Below, piece by piece: positions 43,601-55,249 of a DNA stretch of 64,000 bases. Every line of letters starts with the position of its first letter. The first letter of the stretch is position 1. Origin of the DNA: Ectocarpus siliculosus (lineage: Eukaryota > Sar > Phaeophyceae > Ectocarpales > Ectocarpaceae). The translations under genes and the position numbers were made by a program. Below the pieces are notes generated by a model. It was not told where the DNA came from, searched no databases, and saw only the letters and a list, made by a program, of their open reading frames with translations. The stretch spans positions 2,680,287 to 2,744,286 of the forward strand of contig FN649748.1 of assembly GCA_000310025.1 (NCBI GenBank). Direction: 5' to 3'.

Positions 43601-44529
43601 AAAGCTCCTTCCCACCCGCTTGCCTCTAGCCGGCCCGCACATGCCAGCGGAACCGCCGTCAACTAGCTCTCTACTTGTAGGCAGTTTCTCTGTAGAGCCT
43701 ATTCTTATGGCTGGTGAAAGCGAATAAGAGGTACAGTAACTCTGCACTCAAATTGTGAGTTTCCTTTAGTAGAAAGGTCCTGCATTGGGTCGTCGTATGG
43801 CGCTTGCAAAAACAACGGCGGCAAAGTAACCAACGAACAACATGAAATCAAAGGGACGACTGGAAGCAGTTAGTCCCACTTGTCATGTGGCGACAACACC
43901 ACCACCACCCACGGGTAGTAGCGACAACGATGATACTGTAGTACAACAACAAAACAAAACCAAGCAGCAGATTCATACTGTCGTGGACTAGCGAAAACCT
44001 AACAAAACGTATTTCGCATATATATCAAAACTGCGCCTAGAATCTAGGCTAAATGAATTGGCACCAGATGCTGAACCCCACTTGCTGCGCCACCACGTAG
44101 ACCTGCCAAACAGAAACCTGTCGAGAGTTAGGGCTGTAGCTTTGGCAATAGATGGCACAATCCGTAAAAAATTGCATACTATTAACTTCAAGCCGTGCCG
44201 CCAGTTGCTGGCAAACACGGCCTAGCGGTGATCGCCTAGAGTATGACAAAGAATGCACGGTACAAACCAAATCCCATAGCCTTAGCCGGCACGAACAAAC
44301 TACTGTACCCACCTTAACATTACGTGTTTATATGAACATTTAGACATTTTTCGTCGCATGGAACAGAGCAGCGAAGGCGCAGCTCGAAATGATACCTACG
44401 CGTCAACGTGTTGGCTACGACGGAGAAGCGAGTCCGAGGTGCGTGCGTGTTCTACACAAAACCAAATGCGATGGAACCGAAATAGAATCAAATCCTACAA
44501 AATTCAATAAAAAAAGAAACACAGCTTAC
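40642..44529. other. No recognisable gene
   Basis: Open frames reach 210 codons (41495-42127, minus), but the translations are Arg/Ser/Thr-rich without domains and overlap equally plausible frames on the other strand. A dispersed repeat occupies 42859-42992. I see no splice-linked exons. Confidence 0.45.
42859..42992 (+). repeat. Dispersed repeat, copy 1
   Basis: This block starts ACATCGAAGGCTTCTAG and includes AAAATGGCATGGTACCATTT, TGGGGACTTGGT. It matches 59081-59268 in the same orientation. Shared words are conserved at both ends while the middle differs in length. It is a candidate non-autonomous transposon or LTR fragment. Confidence 0.6.
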
Positions 44530-45480
44530 TCATTTCCACGCAATACGACCGATCATGCTTCTTGTCATCGAATCGTGTAGTCGTGCCTCATTTTCTACAA
44601 ACCCGCGTTCTCCAGATAGTCCACACTCGATTTGGGTCATCGCTCCGTAGACGTGACACGTGTTCTCGCAATAGCTGTCGGCGCTCAAGTGGGCGAACCC
44701 GTTGTACCGGTAGTTGTCGGCGGGGGATTCGTGGGCGCTGGTGTAGGTGAGGGTGCTAATGGCGCATGAGTGGGCGGTGACGTCGTGGAAGCGGAAGACG
44801 TTGCTGCTGTTACGGTCGAAGGCGATGCGGTCAAGGGTGTAGTGGGCGGTGCCGTCGGGGAGGCTGACGACGGCGCTGCAAGTGAGTGTTATTGAAGGCG
44901 CCGCCGTAGAAAGGGATGATGTCGGCGGTGGTGTTAGAGGGGGGGACCCGGCCACAGGGGATACGGTAGGTAACGACGTCGGGGAGGCTGAAGACGTCGG
45001 TGTTGCAGCTGCTGAACGTGCTGCACTCGAAGAGATGGTGTCGGCGCTGGTGTTAGTGGGGGGGACCCGGTCACAGGGGATGCTGTGGGGAGCGATGTCG
45101 GGGAGGCTGAAGACGTCGTCCGTGTTGTCGAGGGCCCTGCCGCTGAAGGACATGCTGTCGGCGATAGTGTTTGTGGGGCTTCTGTCAGCGCGGATGCTGA
45201 AGGTAGTGACGTGGGGGACGCTGAAGACAACGATGAAGCTGACGGCGATGCCGTTGGCGACGTTGCCGAAGCGGTACCGGTAGGCAATGCCGCCCCCGAG
45301 ACCGTAGCGTTGGTAGGAGCCATTGTTGAAGTAGAGATCGGATTAGCTATAGCCGCGTCAGGGAGAGGGCCTGCCGCCACCACAGCTGCGTCGAGTGAGA
45401 TAATGTACGGGGCCGTTTGGGTGTCAGCGCAGTTTTCGCCGTGGGGAGATGGGCAAGGTCGCCTCCCGTAACGATCACTT
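44530..45480 (-). pseudogene. Ser/Thr/Pro-rich repeat protein, frame-broken
   Basis: In one frame from about 45480 the reading is CPSPHGENCADTQTAPYIIS, then a long Ser/Thr/Pro/Ala-rich stretch with ASPTSLPSAS and ASPTSLPTASPVTGSPPLT. The next repeat copy (ASPTSLPTVSPVAGSPPLT) lies in a different frame and continues to a stop at 44530, passing through SLPDGTAHYTLDRIAFDRN. The two matching copies are 119 bp apart, not a multiple of three, which explains the frame change. The composition suggests a secreted, heavily O-glycosylated or cell-wall protein. Start, splice sites and signal peptide were not found. An assembly error in the repeat would produce the same picture. Confidence 0.5.
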
Positions 45481-45833
45481 TGCAGAATGAGCCTTCATGA
45501 TACTACCAGCAACAATCGTCGAGAGTTCGCTTAATTTGGCTGACGATATAACAACACCAAAGGAATGTAGGTTTATGGGGGAAAAACCGCGGGTATCATC
45601 TGGTTGCAGCACACACAGGCAAGCAGGCTCAGCATTCTCTGCACTATACCGTTCACCAAGCAGGTGTAAGTATTAATGAGACCTGGCACTGAGCGACAAC
45701 ACCTCTGAGGACTTGTTGAAGAAGCAATTGCGACCCATGGAGGACATGGGGGATCGCTTATCGACACTCAAGTGCTGCAGTATTTCGCGCAGAAGCCAAA
45801 GAGTTATCACGGTATATCCTGGACTGCAATGTC

Positions 45834-45880
45834 TCACCGGGGCGGCTGCCGATGATGCACGGGGCTGTGGGACTCCGTGG
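45834..45880 (-). pseudogene. Fragment of the Cys-rich exon
   Basis: About 50 bp including the 3' splice-donor end (APCIIGSRP followed by GTGAGA) is nearly identical to the end of the exon at 51586-51801. The rest of the exon is missing. The surrounding 45481-46161 shows no other gene. This is a duplicated and decayed copy, or the remains of a second gene of this family. Confidence 0.65.
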
Positions 45881-46161
45881 CTTCTGGGAAAATATGTCGT
45901 ATTATAGATTGTCGTGGGCTTCGCCAGGACTGCTTCCCCAATTACTAATACCATCGGCGATTCTGCACCCCATTCGTGGGGCCTCATGGCGATTTGGCGA
46001 CACAAAGCATTCAAACAGCAAGCCAAACTCTGCCGAACGACTGGCGAGACTTTTAGTCTAAAATGCTCACAAGAACAAAAAAATCCACAGACAGATGCAG
46101 AGATAAAAAGACAAGTAGTGAAATCGCGAAGAAGAATACGTGTAGGAATAACATTAATTGA

Positions 46162-47568
46162 CTAGTGCGTGGTCTCCTTGTTTGAACCGTTGAATTTGGC
46201 CTGCTTGGCCTCGCGCTTCTTAATAGCCTCAGGCTGGCATCCCATGAGCTTGTCCGTCTGGCCTTGCACGATGCAAGGCTCGCAAACTTTCTGCAAAACG
46301 GAGGAAAGAGGATTTGGGAAGAAAAACGGCGGGAATAAGGAGAAAAAAGGAAGACGTGAAGCGAAGAAATACTGCTGTAAGGAGGATACAAAAGGAAAAA
46401 AAGAAAAGAGCGGAATCGACGAAAAAGAAGCACCAATGAAAGTAAAGACATTGAAAGGAGAGCGCTGAAAGTAAGCACGCAACGAAGTAGGAGAAAAAGA
46501 TACAAAAAAAAATCTAACCATAAATACTCAACTACTGTCGAACGTAGAAGGAAGTTGAAAAGAAGGCTGCAGAGAATGGGAAGAAAGTGAGATGAAACTG
46601 ACCTTGTCGCTGTCGTCGGAGTCTACGGGGTTTAAGTCGAAGCGGATGCTCGCTGCGGTACCGCACTCTCCGCACTTTCCTTTTTCGCAAGTCTTGGGCT
46701 TGCAGTCTGTGTAGTTCACGTGGTTGTACAACCTCTTCTTCCCCTCCCAACGCCCCCAGAAGAGGGTGTCGGGCTCGAAGTGGACCATGCAAGATTCGCA
46801 AGTCATGACTTTGCCTTTGGGTTCTTCGCCTTTCTGAACCGTCGCTTGGACGAAGTGGAAACACGGAGCGGGACACCTACGAAACGAGTAGACGAGGACG
46901 TGAACGAAAGAACGTCAGGAACACACATACATGTGAAGAAAGGAGGAGGGCGCAGGTAAGGTCTGATCGGCCTAAAATAAGCATGAAGCCACATAGCACG
47001 ACGCAAATGTTACACAAGTTGAAGATGTGGTAAATATTGTTTCAAAAATACCATATAAGCACCAGGAAAGCACGAGCAATTGTCACGTCGTCGGACTTTA
47101 ATATGTACAAAATGAAAAAAACGTTCAAATAATCACAAACACGAAGAGGAACAACACGCCTGCAGAAGTGGACGTCACGAAAAGAGTATCATTGATAAGG
47201 ATAGGCTCAGGTAAATGGATATCTAGGAATGCAAGGGCGTAGAAGAGGACAATCATACCCGAACAGGGAGACAAGACAGGCAGGAACACTCACATCTTGG
47301 AATACTGAGAGTCGAGGAAGCAGGAGCTAGGGCCAGCGCAGAGGATGCAGGCGTCAGCAGTCCCAGAAATGTCCCACGACAAGATCTGCTCGAAGACGGT
47401 GTTGGTGACATCGGGGGCGGCGGCAGACTTTGCGGCAAGGCGCTTCTTGGAAGCAAGAAGCCTGTCCAGAGTTTGTTTCTTTTGGGCTGGTGTCTGGCTG
47501 TTGAGGCCAGCTTGGTCGGCAGCCGACAAAGTGTCATATAGTTCTTGTTGAGCAGCAGTGAGAGCCAT
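46162..47568 (-). CDS. Cys-rich CxxC protein of unknown function, three exons
   Basis: Exons 47294-47568, 46603-46876 and 46162-46290 join through GT-AG introns into 226 codons (225 residues plus TAG). The start at 47568 has a strong context (CACCATGG). Residues 1-65 form a helical, Ala/Gln/Lys-rich region (AAQQELYDTLSAADQAGL). Cysteine pairs follow: CILC, CPAPC, MTCESCMVHF, CKPKTCEKGKCGEC and KVCEPC, suggesting two or more zinc-binding sites. The middle also has WGRWEGKKRLYNHVNYTDC. The tail is basic (KKREAKQAKF). No signal peptide is visible. The gene is intact and close to a Helitron remnant on the same strand. I do not recognise the family. Confidence 0.82.
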
Positions 47569-47691
47569 GGTGGTCGAGAGGTACGGTGTAGAAGAGGTAG
47601 AGATGGGGCAGTGGGTGGAGAATGATATGTGGGGCCAGCTGATGAAAGAAAAAAAACAAATACCAAAAATGTAACCGAAAGAAATGCACGC

Positions 47692-48186
47692 TTAAGATGT
47701 GCAGGTATGCGGGCCAGAGCACGCCGGAAATGCGCCGAATCGCAGAAGACATTTCAAGACCGCATCAATGGTGAGGTGGAAAGAATCGGCGGACCCCACG
47801 GGATCATTAACGATATTCCTGATATCATTAGCGATATTCCTGATCCTATCGGCATAAGACGACAGGTCGGATTTGAGGGGACTGCACACGTCGAGGTCCA
47901 CGCCGCCGAGTTTCATGACGATAGGGGACGTCTTGTCATTAGGATTGATGGTCATCCAAGATAGAGGCTGTCCTAGCTGCATGATCATAGATATTGCCTT
48001 CATTCGCAATGATCTCTTGTTGAGAATCGTCCAAGTGGCGCAGCTGTTGACATATTCCATAGTTTGGATAAGCTTGCGGATTGCCGGACGATTAGCAAGA
48101 ACCGTCGAAGATCCAGAACCACCTTCTATTTCTGTCGCGGCGGCACGAAAATCATCAGCGGTAATGCCGGCCAACATGGACGCCAC
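47692..48186 (-). pseudogene. Helitron-like N domain fragment
   Basis: 164 codons. The family pattern is clear in LIQTMEYVNSCATWTILNKR, QPLSWMTINPNDKTSPIVMK and DPVGSADSFHLTIDAVLKC, matching the Helitron-like N domain (the region before the HUH nuclease). A 21-bp internal duplication (codons for RNIxNDI) lies at about 47803-47845. The catalytic HUH motif is not present. The frame ends at 47692 in unrelated sequence, 123 bp upstream of the start codon of the Cys-rich CxxC gene. Confidence 0.8.
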
Positions 48187-48849
48187 ACCCCGCGATACTC
48201 TGCCGTTCAGTTTCCAATAAGAATTGGAAATGGCTTCTCTTCGAAAGGTTATAGCAGCTATTTAGGCAAAAAACGAAAGTTCTGCTTCGCCGGAAACGAG
48301 AGTCAAAACGCCGCAAAAGAATGCGTGCCCACTTCGTGAACGTGAGTTTCTGAGCGCGTTTGTCTAACGGACCGCAATCAGCGTCCCCGGTTCGTTGAAA
48401 TCCTCCACCATTCTGCCAGAATGGGGGATAACAAGCAAATATTTCGTTGATTGCGGCGGCGGGCGCCCAGCTTTTGCAGCATCCGTGGCCGCGGTTCTCT
48501 CGGCTAGGCTGGCGCTTGGAGGGGTCAAAGATGCCCCCAGAGCTCTCAAGCGATCGGGACGTCCCTCTGCGGACATGTCCTCACCCGATGGAATTACTCC
48601 ATCGTTGTCAATCACCACTTCATCGTCGTTGTCGGCGGTCGTATCGTCAAATGTGACGGGCTCTTCGGCTTCGCGGGTGTCTGAAACATAAGTCGAACGG
48701 GATCTCTGTCGCGACTTGTCTGGGTCGGACGTGACAATGAAAGACCTCTTGATTGCTCGTGGGACAGATCCGTCCTCGGGAAAGCTTGCAAGATTTTCGT
48801 CGGACATGGTCGTCCGCTGAAAAGAACGCGCGTGCCTGCTAGCCGATTA
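48187..48849 (-). pseudogene. Helitron linker and start of the Helitron-like N domain
   Basis: From ATG 48807 to 48364 there is an acidic, Ser/Asp-rich linker (PVTFDDTTADNDDEVVIDND) ending in VIPHSGRMVEDFNEPG. Downstream, in another frame, TFTKWARILLRRFDSRFRRS and TFVFCLNSCYN match the conserved Helitron stretch that runs into the Rep domain. The frames do not join. Confidence 0.7.
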
Positions 48850-49597
48850 GAAGCGGCTCGTAAGGTCTCTTATTCTTTGCCGCCGTGCCCCGAAGATTTT
48901 TCTAAGCTGAGCCTCAGACGGCTTAGAGCCGACGATAGCACAAGTCATCGATCCGGCGATATCCGAGTCGCACGACGGTAGAGCAGACTGAACGCCGTAA
49001 GCGTTTTGAAAAAAAAAAGTGAAGGTACCCCTCCCTCATCATTCGTTGCGCGGAGCCGGCGATGGAGCCGACCTTTAGCTGCTCCAAGGCGAAAACCATT
49101 CCACTGGTTCTTACAGGACTGGTGGCTGCTAACTCCACCCAAGTAGAATCAGCAAGTTCCTCGGGCAAGTCTCCAACCCAGAGGCCGTTGGCCAAGGCAG
49201 CGGAAGGCATTGTTTTTTTCTTCAAATCTCGAGGACAATCTTTGCATATTCGAAGCTGGTGAGGTTCCTCGGTTTCAAACCCTTCCCTCGCCAGTACAAG
49301 CCCATCTAGACAGTTTGTACTGTCGCCGGGATAGTCGACAAATGTTGCCATAATCCCAGGATGCGAAGTGAGATTGTCACCCGCGCGGAGGATGGAAGAA
49401 TTACGCGTGTCCCTCGACAGAGAGACAGAGATGGAGACGCTTCCGCGAGGAGCTAGCGCCAACAAATATTGGTCCGCCGTGCGCTCTCGTCGCACACAAC
49501 GCCAGTGACCCACACGACCGCCACGCCCGGCGACAGCACGACGGAGCACACATTCCAAGTGGTCCGGTGACGATAGGTGACCTAATTTTCGAGACAT
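48850..49597 (-). pseudogene. Helitron DUF6570-like N-terminal domain
   Basis: The frame contains LRICKDCPRDLKKKTMPSA, then LANGLWVGDLPEELADSTWVELA, the signature of the domain that precedes the Helitron-like N domain in many Helitron proteins. Near 49010, in a run of about nine T on the element-sense strand, the reading shifts into a frame that continues with PSCDSDIAGSMTCAIVGS and IFGARRQRIRDL to a TAA at about 48850. The frameshift inside a homopolymer may be real or a sequencing error. Confidence 0.8.
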
Positions 49598-49673
49598 CGT
49601 TGTGGTGGTGTCGTGTGGTTTGGCACGAAATGAAGCCGCGTTTTTTCTGTACTACGATCAAGACAAAATATCC

Positions 49674-49790
49674 CAAAATCCTTCGTTATAATGCCATACA
49701 AAAAAATCACAACATCCCGTTATAATGCCATACGAATTTGTCACAAAATCCTTCGTTATAATGTCATACGAATTTGTCACAAACATTTTT
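49674..49790. repeat. Three-copy tandem repeat
   Basis: The unit, about 35 bp (AAATCCTTCGTTATAATG, CCATACGAATTTGTCACA), occurs three times with small differences, followed by a partial copy. It lies just upstream of the Helitron remnant and has no coding signal. Confidence 0.8.
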
Positions 49791-49982
49791 CGTGCTTTCG
49801 CGAATATAGCCCTGACAGAAGCCCCAAGTTGACAATTGGGGAATTGAGACCTTGGCTTGAGAGACAGGTTGGCAAGTGGAGTTAAGCGCGGTGGGCGTGC
49901 GCAGCACCCCAGCAGCATCACGCTAAGCCATCCACCAAAAAACACGGAACTCAGGCCAATTTCCGATCCGGCATACCGAGAA

Positions 49983-50016
49983 CATTCCAGGCATTCCAGG
50001 CATTCCAGGAACATTC
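49983..50016. repeat. Short tandem repeat ATTCCAGGC
   Basis: The 9-bp unit ATTCCAGGC is repeated three to four times (ACATTCCAGGCATTCCAGGC start), ending ACATTCCT. It is a simple microsatellite-like run. Confidence 0.85.
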
Positions 50017-50166
50017 CTACAAAACGACAGTCCCGTTATTTGAACTGCCCTATCAGTGTTCTACGTTACTCTGTCGACACACAGCAGCAACTACCACGAA
50101 CACCCTGTTGTCTCGACCAGATCAAATATATATCAGAAAAAAAAAAAAACCGACTCAGACCTCTAC

Positions 50167-50670
50167 TTCGCAGATCTCAAGCCCAGAGCACAATTACGAT
50201 GAACTTCAACACGATCTCTCGGCAGAGCCTTCGTCAGGATGTCCGCATACTGTTCTTCGCTAGAAACATGCCTGGTTCCAACACCCCTCCTATGTTAAAT
50301 TCCTAAGAAAGTGGTACCGCACGTCAATGTGCTACTGTTACACGAACTAAGTGGATTCTCAGCAAGTGCAATCGCACCCTCGTTGTCCTCTTGTACCTGA
50401 ATGTTACCAATTCTATCACTAGGCCTCAAGAACTCGAGCATTCCGTTGACAAAACAGAGCCTCTTTTACACCGTCACCCATCGCAACATACTCTGCTTCA
50501 GTTGTCGAAAGTGTGACACATTTCTGCGTCCTAGAAATCCGAGCAACAACACAGTCAGCTACAAGAACTATTTATTGCTCCCGACCGGTCTACGGTCAGT
50601 GGCCGTGCTGGCGAAGTCAGCGTCCAGGTACACCAACGTGCCTACGTCTACCATAGTATCCTGCTTGTGC
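50167..50670 (-). mobile_element. Old Ty1/copia RNase H relic
   Basis: On the minus strand, fragments of a copia RNase H from a different family from the other three copies can be read across several frame breaks. In order they are: VYLDADFASTATDRRPVG, TEAEYVAMGDGVKEALFC-like sequence, VQEDNEGAIALAENPLS, DVRYHFLRNL-like sequence, and SSEEQYADILTKALPRDRVE, HRNCALGLRSAK with a stop at about 50167. No LTR was found. It is heavily decayed. Confidence 0.75.
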
Positions 50671-51585
50671 TTCAAAGTTAGATGTGCCGTCTCCAGAAGA
50701 TAAATTCAGAACTTCCGGGCCGCCTTCCAGTGGCTTTTTTTTGGCTCATGAGAGTGCCTCGCCACCGCCCGCACAACATTTGAGATGTCGGGCCTCGTCG
50801 TTGGCGATCCACATCAGGCTCCTCACCACCTCTCGGAACGGCACATATCCTGCCCCCTCATCCTTCATCACGGGCCTGTTATCGTTAGCAGGGGAAGCAG
50901 GGATCGAGCTGGTTGTTCTGACTGATTGTCCGAGGACAATAAGGTATGCATTTGCGAGACAAGCTTGCTTGTGATCTACACGATGGTAGACGACATGCAA
51001 TGAGTGAATATGGATCATTTTCGCACCCGTATGGGCGGGGTATATTGCGTTTGGCGAGACAAGGTTACACGATGAAGGGTTTGCGGGCTACATACACGTT
51101 TCGAATGAGATGATCTGAAAGCAAGTTTCGAAGTGTAACGTGGTATGGTTCTAGACTATAGGGCAAATCCTCAACGGTAAGTTTCCACAACCTGGTAGGG
51201 GGCAGAGGGTCATATTGCCTGTTCTTCGTATGTCCCTCCACCCTACCTTCCTGTGCTTGATCCAGGCGGCACGAGTCTACTTCCCTTCTACCCTCTACCT
51301 ACAAGAGCTGGGAGGTGGAGAACAACCATGGGACCTCTGCGATCCCAGCTATTCGCGCAGAACGAGATTTGGCTGCGGTGACAGCCAGTTCCGGGTTTAA
51401 CCCCAATACAGGTCCGCACTTTCTCCTTTCACCTACAGGATCTTGCGTGCATTTGTACTCGCTGGCCTATCCTGATCATTCGTCGTGGGTTTGAGCCGGA
51501 GTATTTTCTCTCTCTTGCTTGGTTCAACCACCCAACCAACCCGAAAGAGTTTTCACTGTATCCAGGACTGACTGCATTGTCTCAC
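50671..51585. other. No recognisable gene
   Basis: Short overlapping frames only. A minus-strand frame at 50746-51018 has no domain. This DNA could be an intron of a gene that uses the exon at 51586-51801. Confidence 0.45.
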
Positions 51586-51801
51586 CGGGGCGGCTGCCGA
51601 TGATGCACGGGGCTTCGTTAGTCTCATCACAGTACTCATCGCTAGCCTTGATCCCTCCACCGCAGCAGGAATCACCACTGAGGCCATTCGCAGAGCCAGA
51701 CGTGTAGCATCCCTTCCCTCCGCATTGTCCACAGGCAAGCGGACAGCATACGACACCGTTCCCGTCGATGCCTTCCAGGCCGTTGCTGCAAGTTTCAGTT
51801 C
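51586..51801 (-). CDS. Single exon encoding a Cys-rich extracellular-type domain
   Basis: A 216-nt exon has an AG acceptor at 51802-51803 and a GTGAGA donor before 51586, symmetrical in phase 1. Its 71 complete codons contain at least 12 Cys: ETCSNGLEG, VVCCPLACGQCGGKGC, GDSCCGGGIK, YCDET and APCIIGSRP. The spacing suggests a compact disulfide-bonded module, probably secreted. The parent gene is not resolved. Flanking exons in phase 1 were not found, and the LRR exons to the right are in phase 2. A truncated duplicate is at 45834-45880. I do not know a named family with certainty. Confidence 0.72.
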
Positions 51802-54800
51802 CTGCTTGTGCATGTAGAGGATAGGGGGCCACGCACTTCAAGAGCCCGGTAATACGAAATATAGCTGTCAGGTCTATCATAAGCCTCCATGTCTGACTAC
51901 GTGGCCCGTGCCTCTTCGTGAGAGAGCCCGGTCTTGCCAAGCTTCCGTTAGTCTCGACGTAGAGGTTGGACCGTCGGAAATAAGTAGCTTGCTACGGGTG
52001 GTTCAGGCTTATACACTGCGGAGGGATGGAGATAAATAGATAGAGGGAGGAAGAGAATGGCAGAAACGACAGATAATGTTTTTTGTTACGGCGGTGATTT
52101 TCTCGAGGAGGTAGTGAACCGCCGGTAATTGTTCGTCTAGCGAAAGCGATTTTTGTTACGACAACCTAACGTGCTTCAAGCCTGCCCGTTCGTTGAAGGC
52201 ATGCGAGTTGCACATACGGCCGCATCTCACCAGGAACACGTGCACTTTTACCGAGGGATTCACGCATCAACAAGGCCGTGGTGCGTGGATAGTCGCAGTC
52301 ACATGTCAACAGACCCAACACCCTGGTGGGGGGAGTGGGAACTTCATGCTGCAAATCTTGTTCGAGAACGTGCCTAAATGCTTTTTTGTCATGAGACAGG
52401 TGGCCAACTGCACGGAAACGGCTACTCGACGTTCAACGGCGGCAACACGAACAGCTTTCTGTCTCTCGTCATTGCTTCGAGCTAGTATATGAGACATCGC
52501 ATCATGCGTCGAGGGAGTTGGCTTCTCGCTAAGACCCTCGAGGCCCGTCAAAGGACGATCGAAACCGAGATTCGCCCTTCCTTGTAAGCCAAAGAATGAA
52601 GTCGCGCGAATTAGACGGGTATCGCACCCAGAACAACGACGGCTGGGGTGATGTTGAACGCTTGCTACCTGTTCGTTCGAGTGGTGCGAGCAGAGGGCAC
52701 CCGTCAACAGAGGTAAAAACCGCCAGCAATTGCTGCAGCGTGACTTTTGCCCGTGTGCGGAATTGCAAACGGCAGACACGAGGCTCAAGAAGGTCCGTCA
52801 TGACACGACAGTGTGATAGAACCTGATGCTTACCGCACGATTCGTCCTGAGAAGCGATCGAGTCCCTCAGGATCTCTCCCGCAGGGCTGAAACCGTCAAG
52901 AGACAATGTAGGGCAAAACGCATCGGGGGTGAAGCGCTTGGTTCGTGTATCATTCGTTCAAATTCGGTTTCGGTAGCATCGGACCGCTGTCAATAAAGAG
53001 GTACTAGGATAGAGGAGATAGCGAGCTCATAGGCTCGTCGGCGGGCGGCGTTGAGCGGGAAAGTCGCGATACATTCTAACCCACGCACGCGGTACATTGC
53101 AGGATCATATCGAAATAGTACGAGGGGTTGCAAACCACCTAACCCAGATTTCAAGGGTCGAATGCCCCATAACAAAGAGAGTGCGAAAAACAGACAAACC
53201 GGCCTGCAAGGAGAGCGCCGACGAGATTGTCACAAGCACACCCGTTTCTTGGTTGGGAGCAATCGATCTGGAAATTTGGTCTAGTTGATGTGCGATGACT
53301 TGCACTTTGGCTGCACGCGCCAACTAAAACGATCATACTCCGGACGTGTCAGACGTACTAAACAATACAACGAGAGAAACAGCGGAAATCCCGCATTCAC
53401 GCCCGTGCACATCAACCTGAACAATCGAAAGCAACTGCGTGAAAGAGACGGAGACTTGCACGAGCCATGCGTTGAGTTCAGTTCGGTAATACACACGCAG
53501 GGGACAGCCGCCGAACCTTGATACCCACGGCGAGACGACCGACAAGGGGCCATCCATGCAACTAAGACCGCGTCAACAACTCGCCAAGACTGAGTTCGAC
53601 ATACCGTCGGCGAACGGAAGACGTCTACCACGTGAAACAGAAACCCAGCAGCATTGCACCAAGGACACCACGCACGAGTGATTCAAGGAGTGCCAACTAG
53701 ATCTATCCAACTAGATCTATCTGCAGAGGACGAACGATGATGTTTCCTACGTCGCAAACGATGCAAGCTGTGGCAGATGCTTATTGTAGACAATGACCGA
53801 GGTAAGGTCTACCTCGTCTTCAGGCTTCTTTTTTTATCAAACCAACATCTACCAGGCACAAGCAGCCTCCATGTCCGTGAAGTCGTCGTCGAGCTCTCTC
53901 ATACATGTACGTGCGCGCATCGAGAGCTTTCATAGCCCCCTCCCCCAAATGTTTCCCTTGTGGGTACTTCTCCTGCGATGCGGATCACTCACCTAGGCGG
54001 GACACACAGCAAATCCGGGTTCTCCGTCACATCTCTTCGTAGCAGCCAGTGCCGCGTGCAGGGCACAGGAAATTGAGAGGGGCGCGATTGAGCCGCACTT
54101 GTGAGGACAACGAATGAGCTCGACAATGACTGCAACATGTGTGTTGAATGATGAGAAACGAACTGTGCTAGACAATACCTTCGCCGACTTCACGAACAAA
54201 ATCGCCTGCGGCCAAACCTCGCCTGGGGTGATGCCGACAAGGAGGCCATACACTTGGGCCCTTTCAAACAAGCCAATTTCGAACGATCGGATGTTTGTCT
54301 GCATTGGACAGGTCATGTTCTCAGGGCAGCAACCAGTCACTATCACGCTCTCACATTTCGACGATCGAAGTCAGATCGGTAAACAAGTCGCCAGGCAGCC
54401 TTTCCAAGAGATTGTCGTTTAGGACGCTGCAGCACAGTTCACCGACAGCCGAGAAAGATGGTGATCCGGTAGGAGTTCATGCCGAGTGAGCGGGAGAATG
54501 AGGCAGCACCACACATGGTCAATCGCTCGGATATGTCATCATCTTTCCTCGCATTCTTCGTGACATTGTTGTCGCCCGCTATGTGAAGCCGCAAAATGCA
54601 TTGCGTCTGATTCCCGTACACGTAGCAAGACTAGGTTGGCGGGTAAATATCGGCGCCGGTTTCAGACAATATGGTGCGTGAGACAAGCAGGTATACGTTT
54701 GTTCTTGAATACGAAAATGGCTGCCCTCCGACTACTCCAACAAAATAACAGAAAACGTTGTTGTAGTCTATCGGAAGGGATTGTTGGCCACGCTCGAGCA

Positions 54801-55249
54801 AGCGTACGCAATCTACCCCGCTGATACACCAACACCGTGCCTGGCGAACGGACCATTTCAGTCAGCGCGTCATGGATGGAAGCATACGCGCAAAAGTTGC
54901 TCACGGCTGTGCTGAAGGAAAAACAACACAAGGCAAAACCTTGGCAGGAACAGCACAAGTGATTGATGGGTGAGCTTTTGAGCAATTCGCTACAACGAGG
55001 TGTACCACAACAGGGCCCACGGCTCTGACGGATGAATGCACCAACCACTTCGTCTCACAGATATAGTAGCTGGCCTTGATTGGAGAAGATCCCCGCCGGT
55101 AAAGTCGTAAACTTGTTGTGTCCTAAGTACCTGCATGGACAATAGCGGGTGGGGGGGTTAGTGATCGGAACAGTCGGCACCGATTTTTTGTTTTCCACTG
55201 GAGAGGGTGGAAGTCGAAAGGAGCACTCGACGCTGCAGTGCTCGCTGAT
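51802..55249. other. No confident gene
   Basis: Two overlapping frames near 54000-54420 (minus 117 codons, CCPENMTCPMQTNIRSFE; plus 102 codons) both look moderately protein-like. A minus stretch at 54440-54621 (LRLHIAGDNNVTKNARKDD) could be an exon. None can be tied to splice-linked neighbours. Otherwise nothing was seen. Confidence 0.4.

Larger units (their letters stand above)
47700..49597 (-). mobile_element. Helitron remnant (N-terminal part of the Rep-helicase protein)
   Basis: Three consecutive minus-strand pieces match the order of an autonomous Helitron protein: a Cys-containing N-terminal domain (DUF6570 type), an acidic linker, then the start of the Helitron-like N domain. The HUH nuclease and helicase are absent. 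Homology stops at about 47740. The element is broken by at least two frameshifts. Terminal TC and CTRR ends were not located. Confidence 0.82.

Noticed and set aside
49674-49790. Possible CRISPR-like array
   Set aside because: Three imperfect tandem copies without distinct spacers in a eukaryotic context. It is an ordinary tandem repeat.
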